DNA of 64,000 bases from Acidobacteriota bacterium (lineage in GTDB: Bacteria > Acidobacteriota > Blastocatellia > UBA7656): the NCBI GenBank assembly GCA_040754075.1, contig JBFMDH010000020.1, positions 62,001 to 126,000 on the forward strand, read 5' to 3'. This document shows positions 1 to 8,020 of this stretch, one piece after another. The first letter of the stretch is position 1, and each line of letters begins with the position of its first letter. The notes beneath the pieces were generated by a model. It saw only the letters and a program-made list of their open reading frames with translations, had not been told where the DNA came from and searched no databases. The position numbers and the translations under genes were made by a program.

Positions 1-2
1 AA

Positions 3-281
3 TACATTTTGAAAAAAGCCGCCGAATCGTGGCTTCCGCGCAACATCATCTATCGCAAAAAAGCCGGATTTAGCGCGCCTTTGAGAGCATGGCTCAGACG
101 TGATTTGCGCGACATGGTCGAAGATTTACTTTCGGAATCGAACATCCGACGGCGCGGTTATTTCGATTACCCGGAAGTGCGCCGTTTGATTGATGCGAAC
201 CTCGCAGGTCGCGAAGACAACAGCTTGAAAGTTTTCCAACTGTTGACGCTCGAACTCTGGCACCGGGAATTTATTGATTGA
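3..281 (+). CDS. Asparagine synthase (glutamine-hydrolysing), C-terminal end, truncated by window edge
   Basis: Only the last 93 or so codons are present; the frame is open to the left edge, so the start lies outside the window. The segment carries the family's C-terminal signature: a YILKKAAESWLP stretch followed by RKKAGFSAPLRAWLR, typical of the synthetase (ATP-dependent amide transfer) domain of AsnB-like enzymes, then a helical tail ending LELWHREFID. AsnB-type proteins transfer glutamine-derived ammonia to aspartate; in clusters with methyltransferases, as here, they often belong to polysaccharide or cell-surface loci rather than asparagine supply. The stop is three bases before a heptad hairpin that leads into the next gene. 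Confidence 0.85.
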   Translation, partial: YILKKAAESWLPRNIIYRKKAGFSAPLRAWLRRDLRDMVEDLLSESNIRRRGYFDYPEVRRLIDANLAGREDNSLKVFQLLTLELWHREFID

Positions 282-283
282 TC

Positions 284-362
284 AGTCTGGAGTCGCGGGT
301 CTGGAGTCTGGAGTCTTTTGTGGCTTCGGACTCCAGACTCCAGACTCCAGACTCCAGACTCT
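284..362. repeat. Heptad-repeat hairpin, family A (GGAGTCT units)
   Basis: Left arm 284-315 is built of 7-nt units (GGAGTCG, CGGGTCT, GGAGTCT, GGAGTC). Right arm 328-362 has four perfect ACTCCAG units plus a partial one. The arms are reverse complements with a 12-nt loop. The element fills the gap from the stop codon (279-281) to the methyltransferase ATG (365). There is no U-tract and no Shine-Dalgarno between arm and ATG. Confidence 0.9.
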
Positions 363-364
363 TT

Positions 365-1249
365 ATGAATGATGAACTGAAAGCGCGGGTGCATGATTTC
401 TGGCAAGCCAACCCTTGTGGGGCGAAGTTTGCCGAAATGCAGATTGGCTCGCGCGAATTTTTTGCAGCGATTGAAGCGCACCGCTATGCGACTGAATGGC
501 ACATTCCCGAAGTCGCGCAGTTTGAAAAGTGGCGCGATAAACAGGTGCTCGAAATCGGCTGCGGGCTTGGAACCGACGCGATTAATTTTGCCCGTGCTGG
601 CGCGCATTACACCGGCGTCGATTTGACCGAACGTTCGATTGAACTGGTCGGCAGGCGATTCGCTTATGAAAATCTGAGCGGTGATTTGCGCGTCGCCGAT
701 GCTGAAAATTTGCCGTTTGCCGATAACACCTTCGATTTAATTTATTCACACGGCGTTTTGCATCACACGCCTGACACGCAAAAGGCAATCAACGAAGCGC
801 ATCGCGTCTTAAAACCCGCTGGCACGGCGATGGTGATGCTCTATCACAAAAGTTCTTACAACTATCATGTCAATATCATGTTGCTCAGACGCTTTGGCGC
901 GCGGCTTCTGGCATTTGATTGGGGCGTGCCGTTCGTTCACGCGATGACCGGCGAAGATGAAACGCGGCTTCGCGAATTGCAAGAGCTTTATCGAGGCGAT
1001 AAATCGCGAATGCTTTCCCGCGAAGAATTTTTGAATCAAAACACCGATGGCGCGGGAAACCCCTTGGCGCGCGCTTACACGCGACGCGAGGCGCTAAAAT
1101 TATTTTCGCGTTACCGTGAAGCGCGCACCGAAGCGCATTTTTTAAACAAACGCTGGATTCCTGTGTTCGGACGAATCTTGCCGCGCGGCGTTGAAACAGC
1201 GTTAGCGCATCGCATCGGCTGGCATTTGTGGATTATGGCGAAGAAGTAA
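365..1249 (+). CDS. Class I SAM-dependent methyltransferase
   Basis: 294-aa protein. The Rossmann-type SAM-binding motif I is visible at residues 61-70 (VLEIGCGLGT), with the acidic end of strand 2 in YTGVDLTERS and motif IV in FDLIYSHGVLHHTPD, placing it in the methyltransferase 11/25 type. An N-terminal FWQANPCG stretch is often seen in methyltransferases of polysaccharide or lipid loci. The frame is open upstream to 278, but that extension would translate the heptad hairpin, so ATG 365 is preferred. No Shine-Dalgarno precedes this ATG. Substrate unknown; the neighbouring asparagine synthase end suggests a surface-glycan or secondary-metabolite context. Confidence 0.85.
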   Translation: MNDELKARVHDFWQANPCGAKFAEMQIGSREFFAAIEAHRYATEWHIPEVAQFEKWRDKQVLEIGCGLGTDAINFARAGAHYTGVDLTERSIELVGRRFAYENLSGDLRVADAENLPFADNTFDLIYSHGVLHHTPDTQKAINEAHRVLKPAGTAMVMLYHKSSYNYHVNIMLLRRFGARLLAFDWGVPFVHAMTGEDETRLRELQELYRGDKSRMLSREEFLNQNTDGAGNPLARAYTRREALKLFSRYREARTEAHFLNKRWIPVFGRILPRGVETALAHRIGWHLWIMAKK

Positions 1250-1269
1250 GTGAGGAAAGCAGTCCGTAT

Positions 1270-1388
1270 TCAGGAGTCAGAATCACAAAAGTATGAAGTA
1301 TGAATGATGAAGTATGAACAGAAAGATTTTTCTATTTGTTCATCATTCATCGTTCCGCCTTCATCGTTTCTTTTATACTGACTCCTGA
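1270..1388. repeat. Heptad-repeat hairpin, family E (GATGAAG/GTATGAA units)
   Basis: An outer perfect 11-bp inverted repeat (TCAGGAGTCAG 1270-1280, CTGACTCCTGA 1378-1388) encloses 7-nt-period arms: GTATGAA, GTATGAA, TGATGAA, GTATGAA on the left and GTTCATC, ATTCATC, GTTCCGC, CTTCATC on the right. The same unit sequences recur in the hairpin at 4714-4847. The gap lies between two plus-strand genes and ends 13 bp before the ThiF start. Confidence 0.88.
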
Positions 1389-1401
1389 TTTTCACTGAGG
1401 T

Positions 1402-2433
1402 ATGTATTTGAACGAGCGATATTCACGACAAATTTTATTTGCAGGAATCGGCGAAGCGGGGCAAGCGCGACTGCTTGCATCGCGCGCCGTCATCATCGGT
1501 TGCGGGGCGCTCGGCGCGGTGCAGGCTGAAACCCTGGCACGCGCCGGTGTCGGGCACATCGTTCTGGTCGACCGCGACTTTGTCGAATCGTCCAATCTGC
1601 AACGCCAGATTATGTTTGAAGAAGCCGACGCCCGCGAGCGTTTACCGAAAGCCATCGCCGCCGCGCGTCGCATTGCCCGCGTCAATTCCGATATCGAAGT
1701 CACGCCGATGGTGACCGATATCAACTACGAAAACATCGAAGAGATTATCGCGGGCGCTGACGTGGTGCTCGACGGCACAGACAATTTCGAGACCCGCTAT
1801 TTAATTAATGATGCTTGCGTGAAAAATAAGCTTGCGTGGATTTACGGCGCGGCGGTTGGTTCTTATGGACTGACGATGACGGTTTTGCCGAAAGTAACGC
1901 CGTGCCTTCGTTGCATGCTGGAAGAGATGCCCGAACCGGGTTCGGGTCCGACCTGCGATACGGCTGGCGTAGTGATGCCGATTATCTCTATCATTGCTTC
2001 GATTCAAGCCGCAGAGGCATTAAAAATCCTCACCGACCAGAAAGATAAATTGCACCGTTCGCTGATTCGTGTTGACGTGTGGGATTTTGAAATCAACCGC
2101 ACGAATCTCGCGAATTTCGCAGGGCAAACTGAATGCCCGGTGTGCGCCGAAGACGAGTTTGAATTTTTGCAGGGCGCAGGAAGGCAGGTCGCCGTGTCGC
2201 TTTGCGGGCGCAATGCGGTGCAGATTGCCCGGTCGAAGGCGGCGAAGCTTGATTTCAAAACCCTCGCCGAACGCTTGCGACCACTGGGCGAAGTCGTGTT
2301 CAATGATTTTTTGTTGCGTTTTCGCGTCGAGGGTTACGACATCACGGTCTTTGCAGACGCCCGCAGCATTATTAAAGGCACAAACGACATCAACATCGCG
2401 CGCGGTTTGTATGCGCGATATATCGGAGTCTAA
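1402..2433 (+). CDS. ThiF/MoeB family E1-like adenylyltransferase
   Basis: 343-aa E1-like enzyme that would adenylate the C-terminal glycine of a ubiquitin-like sulfur carrier (ThiS or MoaD). The nucleotide-binding loop GCGALGA is at residues 33-39, followed by the acidic DRD and SNLQRQ signatures of the superfamily. Two CxxC pairs (C168/C171 and C245/C248) form the expected zinc site, and C185 in the GPTCDTAG stretch is near the position of the conserved cysteine loop. A C-terminal extension of about 90 residues begins VSLCGRNAVQI, a feature of some ThiF proteins. No carrier protein or thiazole gene is adjacent, so ThiF versus MoeB cannot be settled here. A GAGGT precedes the ATG at very short spacing. 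Confidence 0.85.
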   Translation: MYLNERYSRQILFAGIGEAGQARLLASRAVIIGCGALGAVQAETLARAGVGHIVLVDRDFVESSNLQRQIMFEEADARERLPKAIAAARRIARVNSDIEVTPMVTDINYENIEEIIAGADVVLDGTDNFETRYLINDACVKNKLAWIYGAAVGSYGLTMTVLPKVTPCLRCMLEEMPEPGSGPTCDTAGVVMPIISIIASIQAAEALKILTDQKDKLHRSLIRVDVWDFEINRTNLANFAGQTECPVCAEDEFEFLQGAGRQVAVSLCGRNAVQIARSKAAKLDFKTLAERLRPLGEVVFNDFLLRFRVEGYDITVFADARSIIKGTNDINIARGLYARYIGV

Positions 2434-2438
2434 AAATT

Positions 2439-2514
2439 GTGCTTCGTACTTTGTAGTTGGTTGCACAGTACAAAGCACGAAGTACAAAATCGAAGTACAA
2501 AATCGAAGTACAAA
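2439..2514. repeat. Heptad-repeat hairpin, family F (GTACAAA units)
   Basis: Left arm 2439-2455 reads GTGCTTCGTACTTTGTA. The right side runs from 2469 with GTACAAA, GCACGAA, GTACAAA and then three 13-bp direct repeats (GAAGTACAAAATC) up to the next start codon. It begins six bases after the ThiF stop and ends four bases before the ATG at 2518. Confidence 0.85.
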
Positions 2515-2517
2515 ATC

Positions 2518-3168
2518 ATGGAAGCGAAATTAAATTATTTAACCTCTTCAACCGGCGATGTTTTCGAGCAGGATTTCATCGGCGAATGCGAAGTCATCGT
2601 GCGACGCGAAGGGCATAGTCGCGCGCGGCATACGCTGACGGTTGGCAAGCGCACCATCGGACGGTTGCGCTGGATTGGCATGCGCCGGGCGGTTTACGAA
2701 GCCGATGGATTGCAATTTGACATCACGGTTTCGGCTTTCGGCAAACGCATTTCCATCGTCGCGCAGGATGACAAAGAATCGCATCTGATTGAACGTTCGC
2801 GCGCTAATCCAAATAAAGCCGGGATTCGTTTGGAGATGGCAGAAGGCGATAATTTTCGCTTGCTCAGATTTTTAGATAGTCGTCTGCGTTCGGAACAATC
2901 TTTTGTCGTCAACAAACGCTTTTATAATTCGCACCTGTTGGTCTTTCGCTTCAGTGCCCGGCATCGCTCACAAACCACTGCGCGTATTGAGGTGCAGCAT
3001 TCGATGAAATGGGAAGCGCGATTTATGCATAGGCTGTTTGCGCTCGTCTTGTGCAGAATCATTCTTGAGCGCCGCGAATCGGGCGCACAGCGCGTGCGTG
3101 TGAAAGAGAAAAAAGCGCACGGCTTTTCCAGCAGTGTGCGGGTTCGTGAACGCAAGAGGATTTATTAA
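2518..3168 (+). CDS. Conserved-type protein of unknown function
   Basis: 216-aa protein. The ATG at 2518 directly follows the heptad repeat; the frame stays open to 2437, but that part would only translate repeats. The sequence is soluble, with no signal peptide or membrane segment, and strongly basic near the end (VRVKEKKAHGFSSSVRVRERKRIY). Short beta-rich stretches (TVGKRTIGRLRWIG, LQFDITVSAFGKR) suggest a small barrel or sandwich fold. I do not recognise the family. It sits tightly between ThiF and homoserine kinase on the same strand and may be cotranscribed with them. Confidence 0.6.
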   Translation: MEAKLNYLTSSTGDVFEQDFIGECEVIVRREGHSRARHTLTVGKRTIGRLRWIGMRRAVYEADGLQFDITVSAFGKRISIVAQDDKESHLIERSRANPNKAGIRLEMAEGDNFRLLRFLDSRLRSEQSFVVNKRFYNSHLLVFRFSARHRSQTTARIEVQHSMKWEARFMHRLFALVLCRIILERRESGAQRVRVKEKKAHGFSSSVRVRERKRIY

Positions 3169-3230
3169 AAATGTTTTGCGGCAAAGCCGCCTTAATAAGA
3201 CAAGACTTTAAACAACAATTTTTTAACGTC

Positions 3231-4145
3231 ATGACACAAGCATCAACCCGCATTCGCGTTCCTTCATCCACCTCTAACTTAGGGTCGGGATTTGATTCGC
3301 TCGGACTCGCCCTGCAATTTTATTTAACTCTTGATGTCGAACCGGCTGAAGAGATGACATTTACATTTTCCGGTGAAGGCGCAGCCGAACTCAACGCTTC
3401 GACGGAAGACAATTTAATTTTTCAGGCAATGAAATTTATTGCCGCACGCGAAGGCGTCGAACTTCGCCCCGCTCGCTTTCACGTCACCAATGAAATTCCT
3501 CTGGCGCGCGGGCTTGGCTCATCGGCGGCAGCCATCATCGCGGGCTTTTCGGCGTTTGAAGTCGTCACCGGTGTACAACTTTCACAACAGAAGCTGATGG
3601 ATTACGCCACTGAGATGGAACACCACAGCGACAATGTCACGGCTGCATTGCTGGGCGCTTTCGTGGTAAGCTCTGTTGACGAGAGGGGAAAAGTTTTTGC
3701 GGCAAAAGTCGATTTTCCTGAAGCGGTTCGCGCCATCGTGGTGATTCCGAATTTCAAAGTGCGAACTGAAGAAGCGCGCCGGGTCGTCCCGTTGAATCTG
3801 TCACGCGAAGATGCGGTCTTTAATATTCAACGCGCCGCGATGTTTGTCGCAAGCGTTGCCGCCAGGCGTTATGATTTGTTTCGCGAAGCCATGCGTGACC
3901 GTTTGCATCAACCCTATCGCGCGCCGCTGGTTCCGGGACTGGCAGAGATTTTAAATCTCGAAAATGTCGAGGGGCTTTTAGGGGTGGCACTCAGCGGTTC
4001 GGGGCCGACCGTGTTCGCTCTGGCAAATGACGACTTTGAAGGCGTGAAACAGGCTCTGGTGGCGGTTTTCGCGTCACGCGGCATTGAGTGCAAAGCGCAC
4101 ATTGTGGCGGTGGATACCACAGGGCGGGTCATCACCCGGAGTTAA
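3231..4145 (+). CDS. thrB: Homoserine kinase
   Basis: 304-aa GHMP-family kinase that phosphorylates homoserine in threonine biosynthesis. The N-terminal PSSTSNLGSGFDSLG (residues 11-25) and the ATP-binding loop PLARGLGSSAAAIIAG (90-104) match homoserine kinases, and the C-terminal GVALSGSGPTVFAL is GHMP motif 3. Length fits the usual 300 or so residues. The ATG at 3231 is chosen because MTQASTRIRVP aligns with family N-termini; an upstream TTG-type start at 3171 would add 20 atypical residues. No other threonine gene is in the window. Confidence 0.92.
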   Translation: MTQASTRIRVPSSTSNLGSGFDSLGLALQFYLTLDVEPAEEMTFTFSGEGAAELNASTEDNLIFQAMKFIAAREGVELRPARFHVTNEIPLARGLGSSAAAIIAGFSAFEVVTGVQLSQQKLMDYATEMEHHSDNVTAALLGAFVVSSVDERGKVFAAKVDFPEAVRAIVVIPNFKVRTEEARRVVPLNLSREDAVFNIQRAAMFVASVAARRYDLFREAMRDRLHQPYRAPLVPGLAEILNLENVEGLLGVALSGSGPTVFALANDDFEGVKQALVAVFASRGIECKAHIVAVDTTGRVITRS

Positions 4146-4170
4146 TTTGATTTTTTAATTGGAGAAGTTT

Positions 4171-4710
4171 ATGGCTAAGAAAAAGAGTAACAAAAGTAAA
4201 TTGCCGTTGTTTGCGGGCGTCGTCATCATCGCCCTGATTGGCTTTGGCGGGTATTCATTGATGTCGAAAAAGGCGACCACCCCAAGCCTTGCGGTTTCGC
4301 CGGAACCCTTGACGGTGCAAAGCGTCTCGCAAAGCCTTGAAGCTTATCGCGGCAAAGTCGTCATCCTCGATTTATGGGCGACGTGGTGTGGACCCTGTCG
4401 CGTTGAAATACCGGATTTCATCAAATTGCAAAATCTCTATGGCCCGCAAGGTTTCGCTGTGGTCGGAGTTTCGGTTGACCCGATTGACCAGCGCGGCGGC
4501 GGTGCGGCAGCGGTCGCTCCGTTTATGAAAAACATGGGCATCAATTACAACATCTGGATGGTAACTGATATGAGTGCGCTGGGTCCTTATCAAATGGGTT
4601 CAGGCATTCCCACCACGTACATCATTGACCGCGATGGCAAAGTCGCTCAGAAATATGTTGGGGTGCGCCCTTACAACGTGTTTGAAAACGATATTAAGAA
4701 ATTGCTTTAG
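4171..4710 (+). CDS. Membrane-anchored TlpA/ResA-like thioredoxin
   Basis: 179-aa protein with a lysine-rich N-terminus and one transmembrane segment (about residues 11-30), which would hold a thioredoxin domain in the periplasm. The active site is WCGPC (C73-G-P-C76), followed later by the cis-proline stretch GSGIPTTYIID. Such proteins reduce disulfides in periplasmic targets, for example during cytochrome c maturation. GGAG at 4161-4164 is a good ribosome binding site for the ATG. It is followed directly by the hairpin that leads into murQ. Confidence 0.9.
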   Translation: MAKKKSNKSKLPLFAGVVIIALIGFGGYSLMSKKATTPSLAVSPEPLTVQSVSQSLEAYRGKVVILDLWATWCGPCRVEIPDFIKLQNLYGPQGFAVVGVSVDPIDQRGGGAAAVAPFMKNMGINYNIWMVTDMSALGPYQMGSGIPTTYIIDRDGKVAQKYVGVRPYNVFENDIKKLL

Positions 4711-4713
4711 TGA

Positions 4714-4847
4714 GGATGCAGGGGAGAAGAAACGATGAAGGCGGAACGATGAACGATGAACAGAAAGCGTTTTGCAGTTGTTCATCGTTCATCGTTCCTA
4801 CTTCATACTTTCCTTTCCCTGAATCCTGAATCCCGAATCCTGAATCC
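4714..4847. repeat. Compound heptad-repeat hairpin, families E and B
   Basis: Left side carries GATGAAG, GCGGAAC, GATGAAC, GATGAAC; right side carries GTTCATC, GTTCATC, GTTCCTA, CTTCATA. An outer pair (GGATGCAGGG 4714-4723, CCCTGAATCC 4818-4827) closes it with one mismatch. It continues as four CTGAATC-type units up to two bases before the murQ ATG. The E units also occur at 1270-1388 and the B units at 13143-13177. No Shine-Dalgarno separates it from murQ. Confidence 0.88.
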
Positions 4848-4849
4848 TT

Positions 4850-5758
4850 ATGAATCCCAAGCCTCTCACCGAACAAACCAATCCGAATACCAGAGACATC
4901 GATAGACGCTCGACCCTGGAAATCGTCAAACTCATCAACGAAGAAGACAAACAGGTCGCCGTAGCGGTTTCCCGCGTATTGCCGCAAATCGCCCGCGCCG
5001 TTGATATGATTGTTGAACGCTTGGAAAACGAAGGCAGGTTGTTTTATGTCGGCACCGGAACCAGCGGCAGGCTCGGCGTGTTGGATGCGTCGGAATGTCC
5101 GCCGACCTTTGGCGTTTCACCGGAACTGGTGATTGGCATTATCGCGGGTGGAGACACCGCTTTAAGAAATGCTGTCGAAGGCGCAGAAGACGATTTGCAT
5201 CAGGCGGCAATTGATTTGCACACCATTGGGGTTTCGGCAAAAGATGCAGTGGTTGGCATCTCTGCAAACGGCAATACGCCTTATACGCTTGGCGCGTTGG
5301 AATTCGCGCAGGAACTCGGCGCGGCGACGATTGCAATTACCTGCAACGAAGGGTCGCAGATGACGCAAATCGCCGAGGTGTCAATCGTGCCGGTGGTTGG
5401 CGCGGAAGTCATCGCCGGTTCTTCGAGAATGAAAGCCGGTACGGCGCAAAAGATGATTTTGAATATGCTCTCGACGGCGACCATGATTCGTCTGGGGTTG
5501 GTCTACAGCAACCTGATGTCGAATTTGAAAGCGACCAATGAAAAGTTGCGTCGTCGCGCCAGAGCGATACTTGCCGAAGAAATGGGTTTAAGTGAAGAAG
5601 CCGCGGCGCGCATTTTTGCTGAGGCAGGTGATGATTTGAAAATCGCTCTATTGATGACCCGCGCTAATTTGTCACGCGAAGACGCCGAAACGACTTTGCA
5701 AAAATTCAACGGCTCGGTGCGCCGGGCGTTAGATAGTTTTATATTACCGGAGAACTAA
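4850..5758 (+). CDS. murQ: N-acetylmuramic acid 6-phosphate etherase
   Basis: 302-aa SIS-domain enzyme that cleaves the lactyl ether of MurNAc-6-phosphate to GlcNAc-6-phosphate during peptidoglycan recycling. The opening LTEQTNPNTRDID and the SIS loop FYVGTGTSGRLGVLDASE (residues 66-82, with the family's catalytic glutamate at E82) are diagnostic, and GSSRMKAGTAQKMILNM matches the conserved sugar-phosphate region. NagA, which would take the next step by deacetylating GlcNAc-6-phosphate, is encoded about 1 kb downstream on the same strand. Translation start has no visible Shine-Dalgarno because the preceding bases are repeat sequence. Confidence 0.95.
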   Translation: MNPKPLTEQTNPNTRDIDRRSTLEIVKLINEEDKQVAVAVSRVLPQIARAVDMIVERLENEGRLFYVGTGTSGRLGVLDASECPPTFGVSPELVIGIIAGGDTALRNAVEGAEDDLHQAAIDLHTIGVSAKDAVVGISANGNTPYTLGALEFAQELGAATIAITCNEGSQMTQIAEVSIVPVVGAEVIAGSSRMKAGTAQKMILNMLSTATMIRLGLVYSNLMSNLKATNEKLRRRARAILAEEMGLSEEAAARIFAEAGDDLKIALLMTRANLSREDAETTLQKFNGSVRRALDSFILPEN

Positions 5759-5830
5759 CTAGCGAAGTCTTTTAATTGCTGAAATGCGAATGAAGAAAAA
5801 TATTATCCACTCATGGAATTGAACCTCATA

Positions 5831-6262
5831 ATGTCAAAAAAGCAACTCTTTATTAAAGCCATATCTTTAATTGTAGCTTTGGGGGGCGTCGGTCATTTAG
5901 CACTTGCTCATTGTGTTCAGGAGGATAAAGTTTGTTATTTTATTGTTTCAGACACAAGTGATTCGGTGATGCGTACAGTTGATATTTTGCTTGATGAAGA
6001 AGATTTTACAGAACCCAAGCTGCGTAGCTTGATGACCCAATTCAGAACGAAGTATTCGGAGCCTAATATGATTGTTATGTTGTTTTCTAAAGTGGAACGC
6101 TATAACCAATCACGAATGGGGCATGCGAGTTTGCGAACTAAAAAGACCTATGCTGAAGGGGTATTAATTTATAGAGAAAATGATCTCATTATACGATTCA
6201 AAAAGTCGTCGGAAAGCGACCTGCAAACCGTGGTAGTGCAAGGAAAAGATTCCTTCAAGTGA
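5831..6262 (+). CDS. Small exported protein of unknown function, AT-rich gene
   Basis: 143 aa from ATG 5831 (an ATG at 5813 would add six residues). The N-terminus MSKKQLFIKAISLIVALGGVGHLALA looks like a Sec signal peptide with cleavage after ALA. The mature part has two nearby cysteines (HCVQEDKVCYF) and a basic, polar C-terminus. The gene is clearly AT-richer than its neighbours, with TTA, ATA and AAA codons common, which suggests recent acquisition. No family recognised. Confidence 0.55.
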   Translation: MSKKQLFIKAISLIVALGGVGHLALAHCVQEDKVCYFIVSDTSDSVMRTVDILLDEEDFTEPKLRSLMTQFRTKYSEPNMIVMLFSKVERYNQSRMGHASLRTKKTYAEGVLIYRENDLIIRFKKSSESDLQTVVVQGKDSFK

Positions 6263-6333
6263 TAAAACTACCTTTTTATTAGAAGCAATCCCTCATACTC
6301 TGTGTTGAGATAAGCGCCGAAGAGATTTTTAGT

Positions 6334-6768
6334 ATGTCGTTATTCATCCCCTACAAAAATGGAAGCTATAAAGGCGCGGGCGTGTGGTTCGACAGCAAAC
6401 CCGCAGCAGGCAATTTCACCAGTGAATTCACGGTCATGGATGAAGGCGACACCAAAGCCCAAATAACCAGGCGCGTCTTTTTCAAAGAAGACGGTTCGCT
6501 GCTTTATGAAGAACATTCGACGGTGAGGTTCACCTTCACGCGCTTTCCGTTTTTTGAAGTCACCATCGCTTACGAAGGCAAAACGACCAGCGGACAAGGC
6601 TATCTGTTTAATAAGGTTTTTCACTACCAGATGGACGTCAGCGATGATGTGAGTATCGAAAACACCTATGTGTTTGGCGAAGACCGGGTTGAGCTATTCG
6701 GTTCATCGAGCAACAAAGGCAATCCCACGGTGTGGCACGAAACATTGAATTTCATCATGGCTGAATAG
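6334..6768 (+). CDS. Hypothetical 144-aa soluble protein
   Basis: Soluble, beta-rich sequence with alternating hydrophobic and charged residues (FTSEFTVMDEGD, TVRFTFTRFPFFEVTIAY, VSIENTYVFGEDRVELFG), compatible with a small lipocalin- or barrel-like fold. No signal peptide. Codon use is like the local average, unlike the AT-rich gene before it. It stands between murQ and nagA on the same strand with no clear functional link. I do not recognise the family. Confidence 0.55.
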   Translation: MSLFIPYKNGSYKGAGVWFDSKPAAGNFTSEFTVMDEGDTKAQITRRVFFKEDGSLLYEEHSTVRFTFTRFPFFEVTIAYEGKTTSGQGYLFNKVFHYQMDVSDDVSIENTYVFGEDRVELFGSSSNKGNPTVWHETLNFIMAE

Positions 6769-6817
6769 TCGGTCAGTACCGCCTGTCTTAGCGGACGGGT
6801 TAAATGGGTTGATAAAG

Positions 6818-8020
6818 ATGTTTCAACTGCTTTTACATAACGCCCAAATTATTCTTAAAGACCGCGTCCAACCGGGCGGCGTGTTAATTCGTGAAGGGCG
6901 CATCGCCGAGGTCTTTACCGATGCGGATACGCCTGTGGGACTCGCCGCTGATGAAAAACTTGATTTACAAAATCGCTTTCTCGCGCCCGGCTTGATTGAT
7001 GTTCACATTCACGGCTCCGCAGGCATTGATGTACAGAACGCCGACCAGCAGGGTTTAGCAAAACTTTCTCAATTTTTACTTGGTGAAGGCGTGACCGGTT
7101 ATTTTGCGACCTTTGTGCCGACCGATGATGCGGGGTATCGACGAGCCATTCAGGAAATTGAAACTTACATTGCAAATCAGGATAACGGTCAGACAAACGG
7201 CGCGCGAATTCTCGGCATACATTTTGAGGGACCTTTCGTAAGCGAAGAAAAATGCGGCGCATTACAACGCGAGCATTTCAGAACCTATGACGGAAACCCC
7301 GACACCATCCGCGTGTTCACCCATCCCACGAATTCACCGGTAATTTATAAACGATTGATGACGCTTGCGCCGGAACTGAGAGGCGGGTTGAATTTGATCA
7401 GCGAACTCACCAGCAAAGATGTTCGCTCGTTTATCGGTCACACCACCGCGCAACCTGAAATTTTAGACGCAGCGGTTCGCGCCGGCGCGCATCACATTAC
7501 TCATTTCCCCAACGCTCTTGAACCGTTGCACCATCGCAAACCCGGCATCGTCGCGTGGGGACTTTTAAATACCGAAGTGACCTTTGATTGCATTGCCGAT
7601 TTTCATCATGTTCATCCCTTGATGCTGCAACTGATGCACAAATCGAAAAGTGCAGAGCGGATGGCTTTGATTAGTGATGCCATCGCCCCTGCGGGACTCG
7701 GCGAAGGTGAATTCACGGTCTGGGGCGATAAAATCGAAGTTCTGGGCGGCATCACGGCTTTAATGGAAGGCGCAGCCAAAGGCACGATTGCGGGTTCGGT
7801 CATCACCATGCGCGACGCTTTGAAAAATATCGCGAGTTTAAATATTCCGATTTACGAAGCCTCACGTATGGCGTCATACGTTCCGGCTGTTGCGGCAGGT
7901 GTGGCTTTGAATTACGGCGCAATCGAAGCAGGCAAACGCGCCGACCTGATGGCTTTTGACGAAAATTTCACTATTGGTTTTGCAAGCCTCGGCGGCTCAA
8001 TTGCTCTCGACCAACGATAG
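6818..8020 (+). CDS. nagA: N-acetylglucosamine-6-phosphate deacetylase
   Basis: 400-aa amidohydrolase that converts GlcNAc-6-phosphate to glucosamine-6-phosphate and acetate. Metal-binding HIHG is at residues 63-66 (LIDVHIHGSAGID), HFEGPF supplies the conserved acidic ligand, and later GHTTAQ, HITHFPNAL and LISDAIAPAG match NagA signatures. ATG 6818 is preferred over an in-frame TTG at 6809. It fits with MurQ upstream as a cell-wall amino-sugar salvage pathway. The last 24 bases overlap the end of the convergent membrane-protein gene. Confidence 0.92.
   Translation: MFQLLLHNAQIILKDRVQPGGVLIREGRIAEVFTDADTPVGLAADEKLDLQNRFLAPGLIDVHIHGSAGIDVQNADQQGLAKLSQFLLGEGVTGYFATFVPTDDAGYRRAIQEIETYIANQDNGQTNGARILGIHFEGPFVSEEKCGALQREHFRTYDGNPDTIRVFTHPTNSPVIYKRLMTLAPELRGGLNLISELTSKDVRSFIGHTTAQPEILDAAVRAGAHHITHFPNALEPLHHRKPGIVAWGLLNTEVTFDCIADFHHVHPLMLQLMHKSKSAERMALISDAIAPAGLGEGEFTVWGDKIEVLGGITALMEGAAKGTIAGSVITMRDALKNIASLNIPIYEASRMASYVPAVAAGVALNYGAIEAGKRADLMAFDENFTIGFASLGGSIALDQR

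Noticed and set aside
284-362. Heptad hairpins as rho-independent terminators
   Set aside because: Arms are long and not followed by T-tracts, and most sit directly against the next start codon between co-directional genes.
278-364. N-terminal extension of the methyltransferase through the hairpin
   Set aside because: The open frame only translates repeat units (LESRVWSLES, RLQTPDSRL); ATG 365 gives a normal methyltransferase start.
167-607. Long antisense open frames over conserved genes
   Set aside because: Many such frames lie opposite recognised genes with no ribosome binding site or family similarity; they arise from codon bias.
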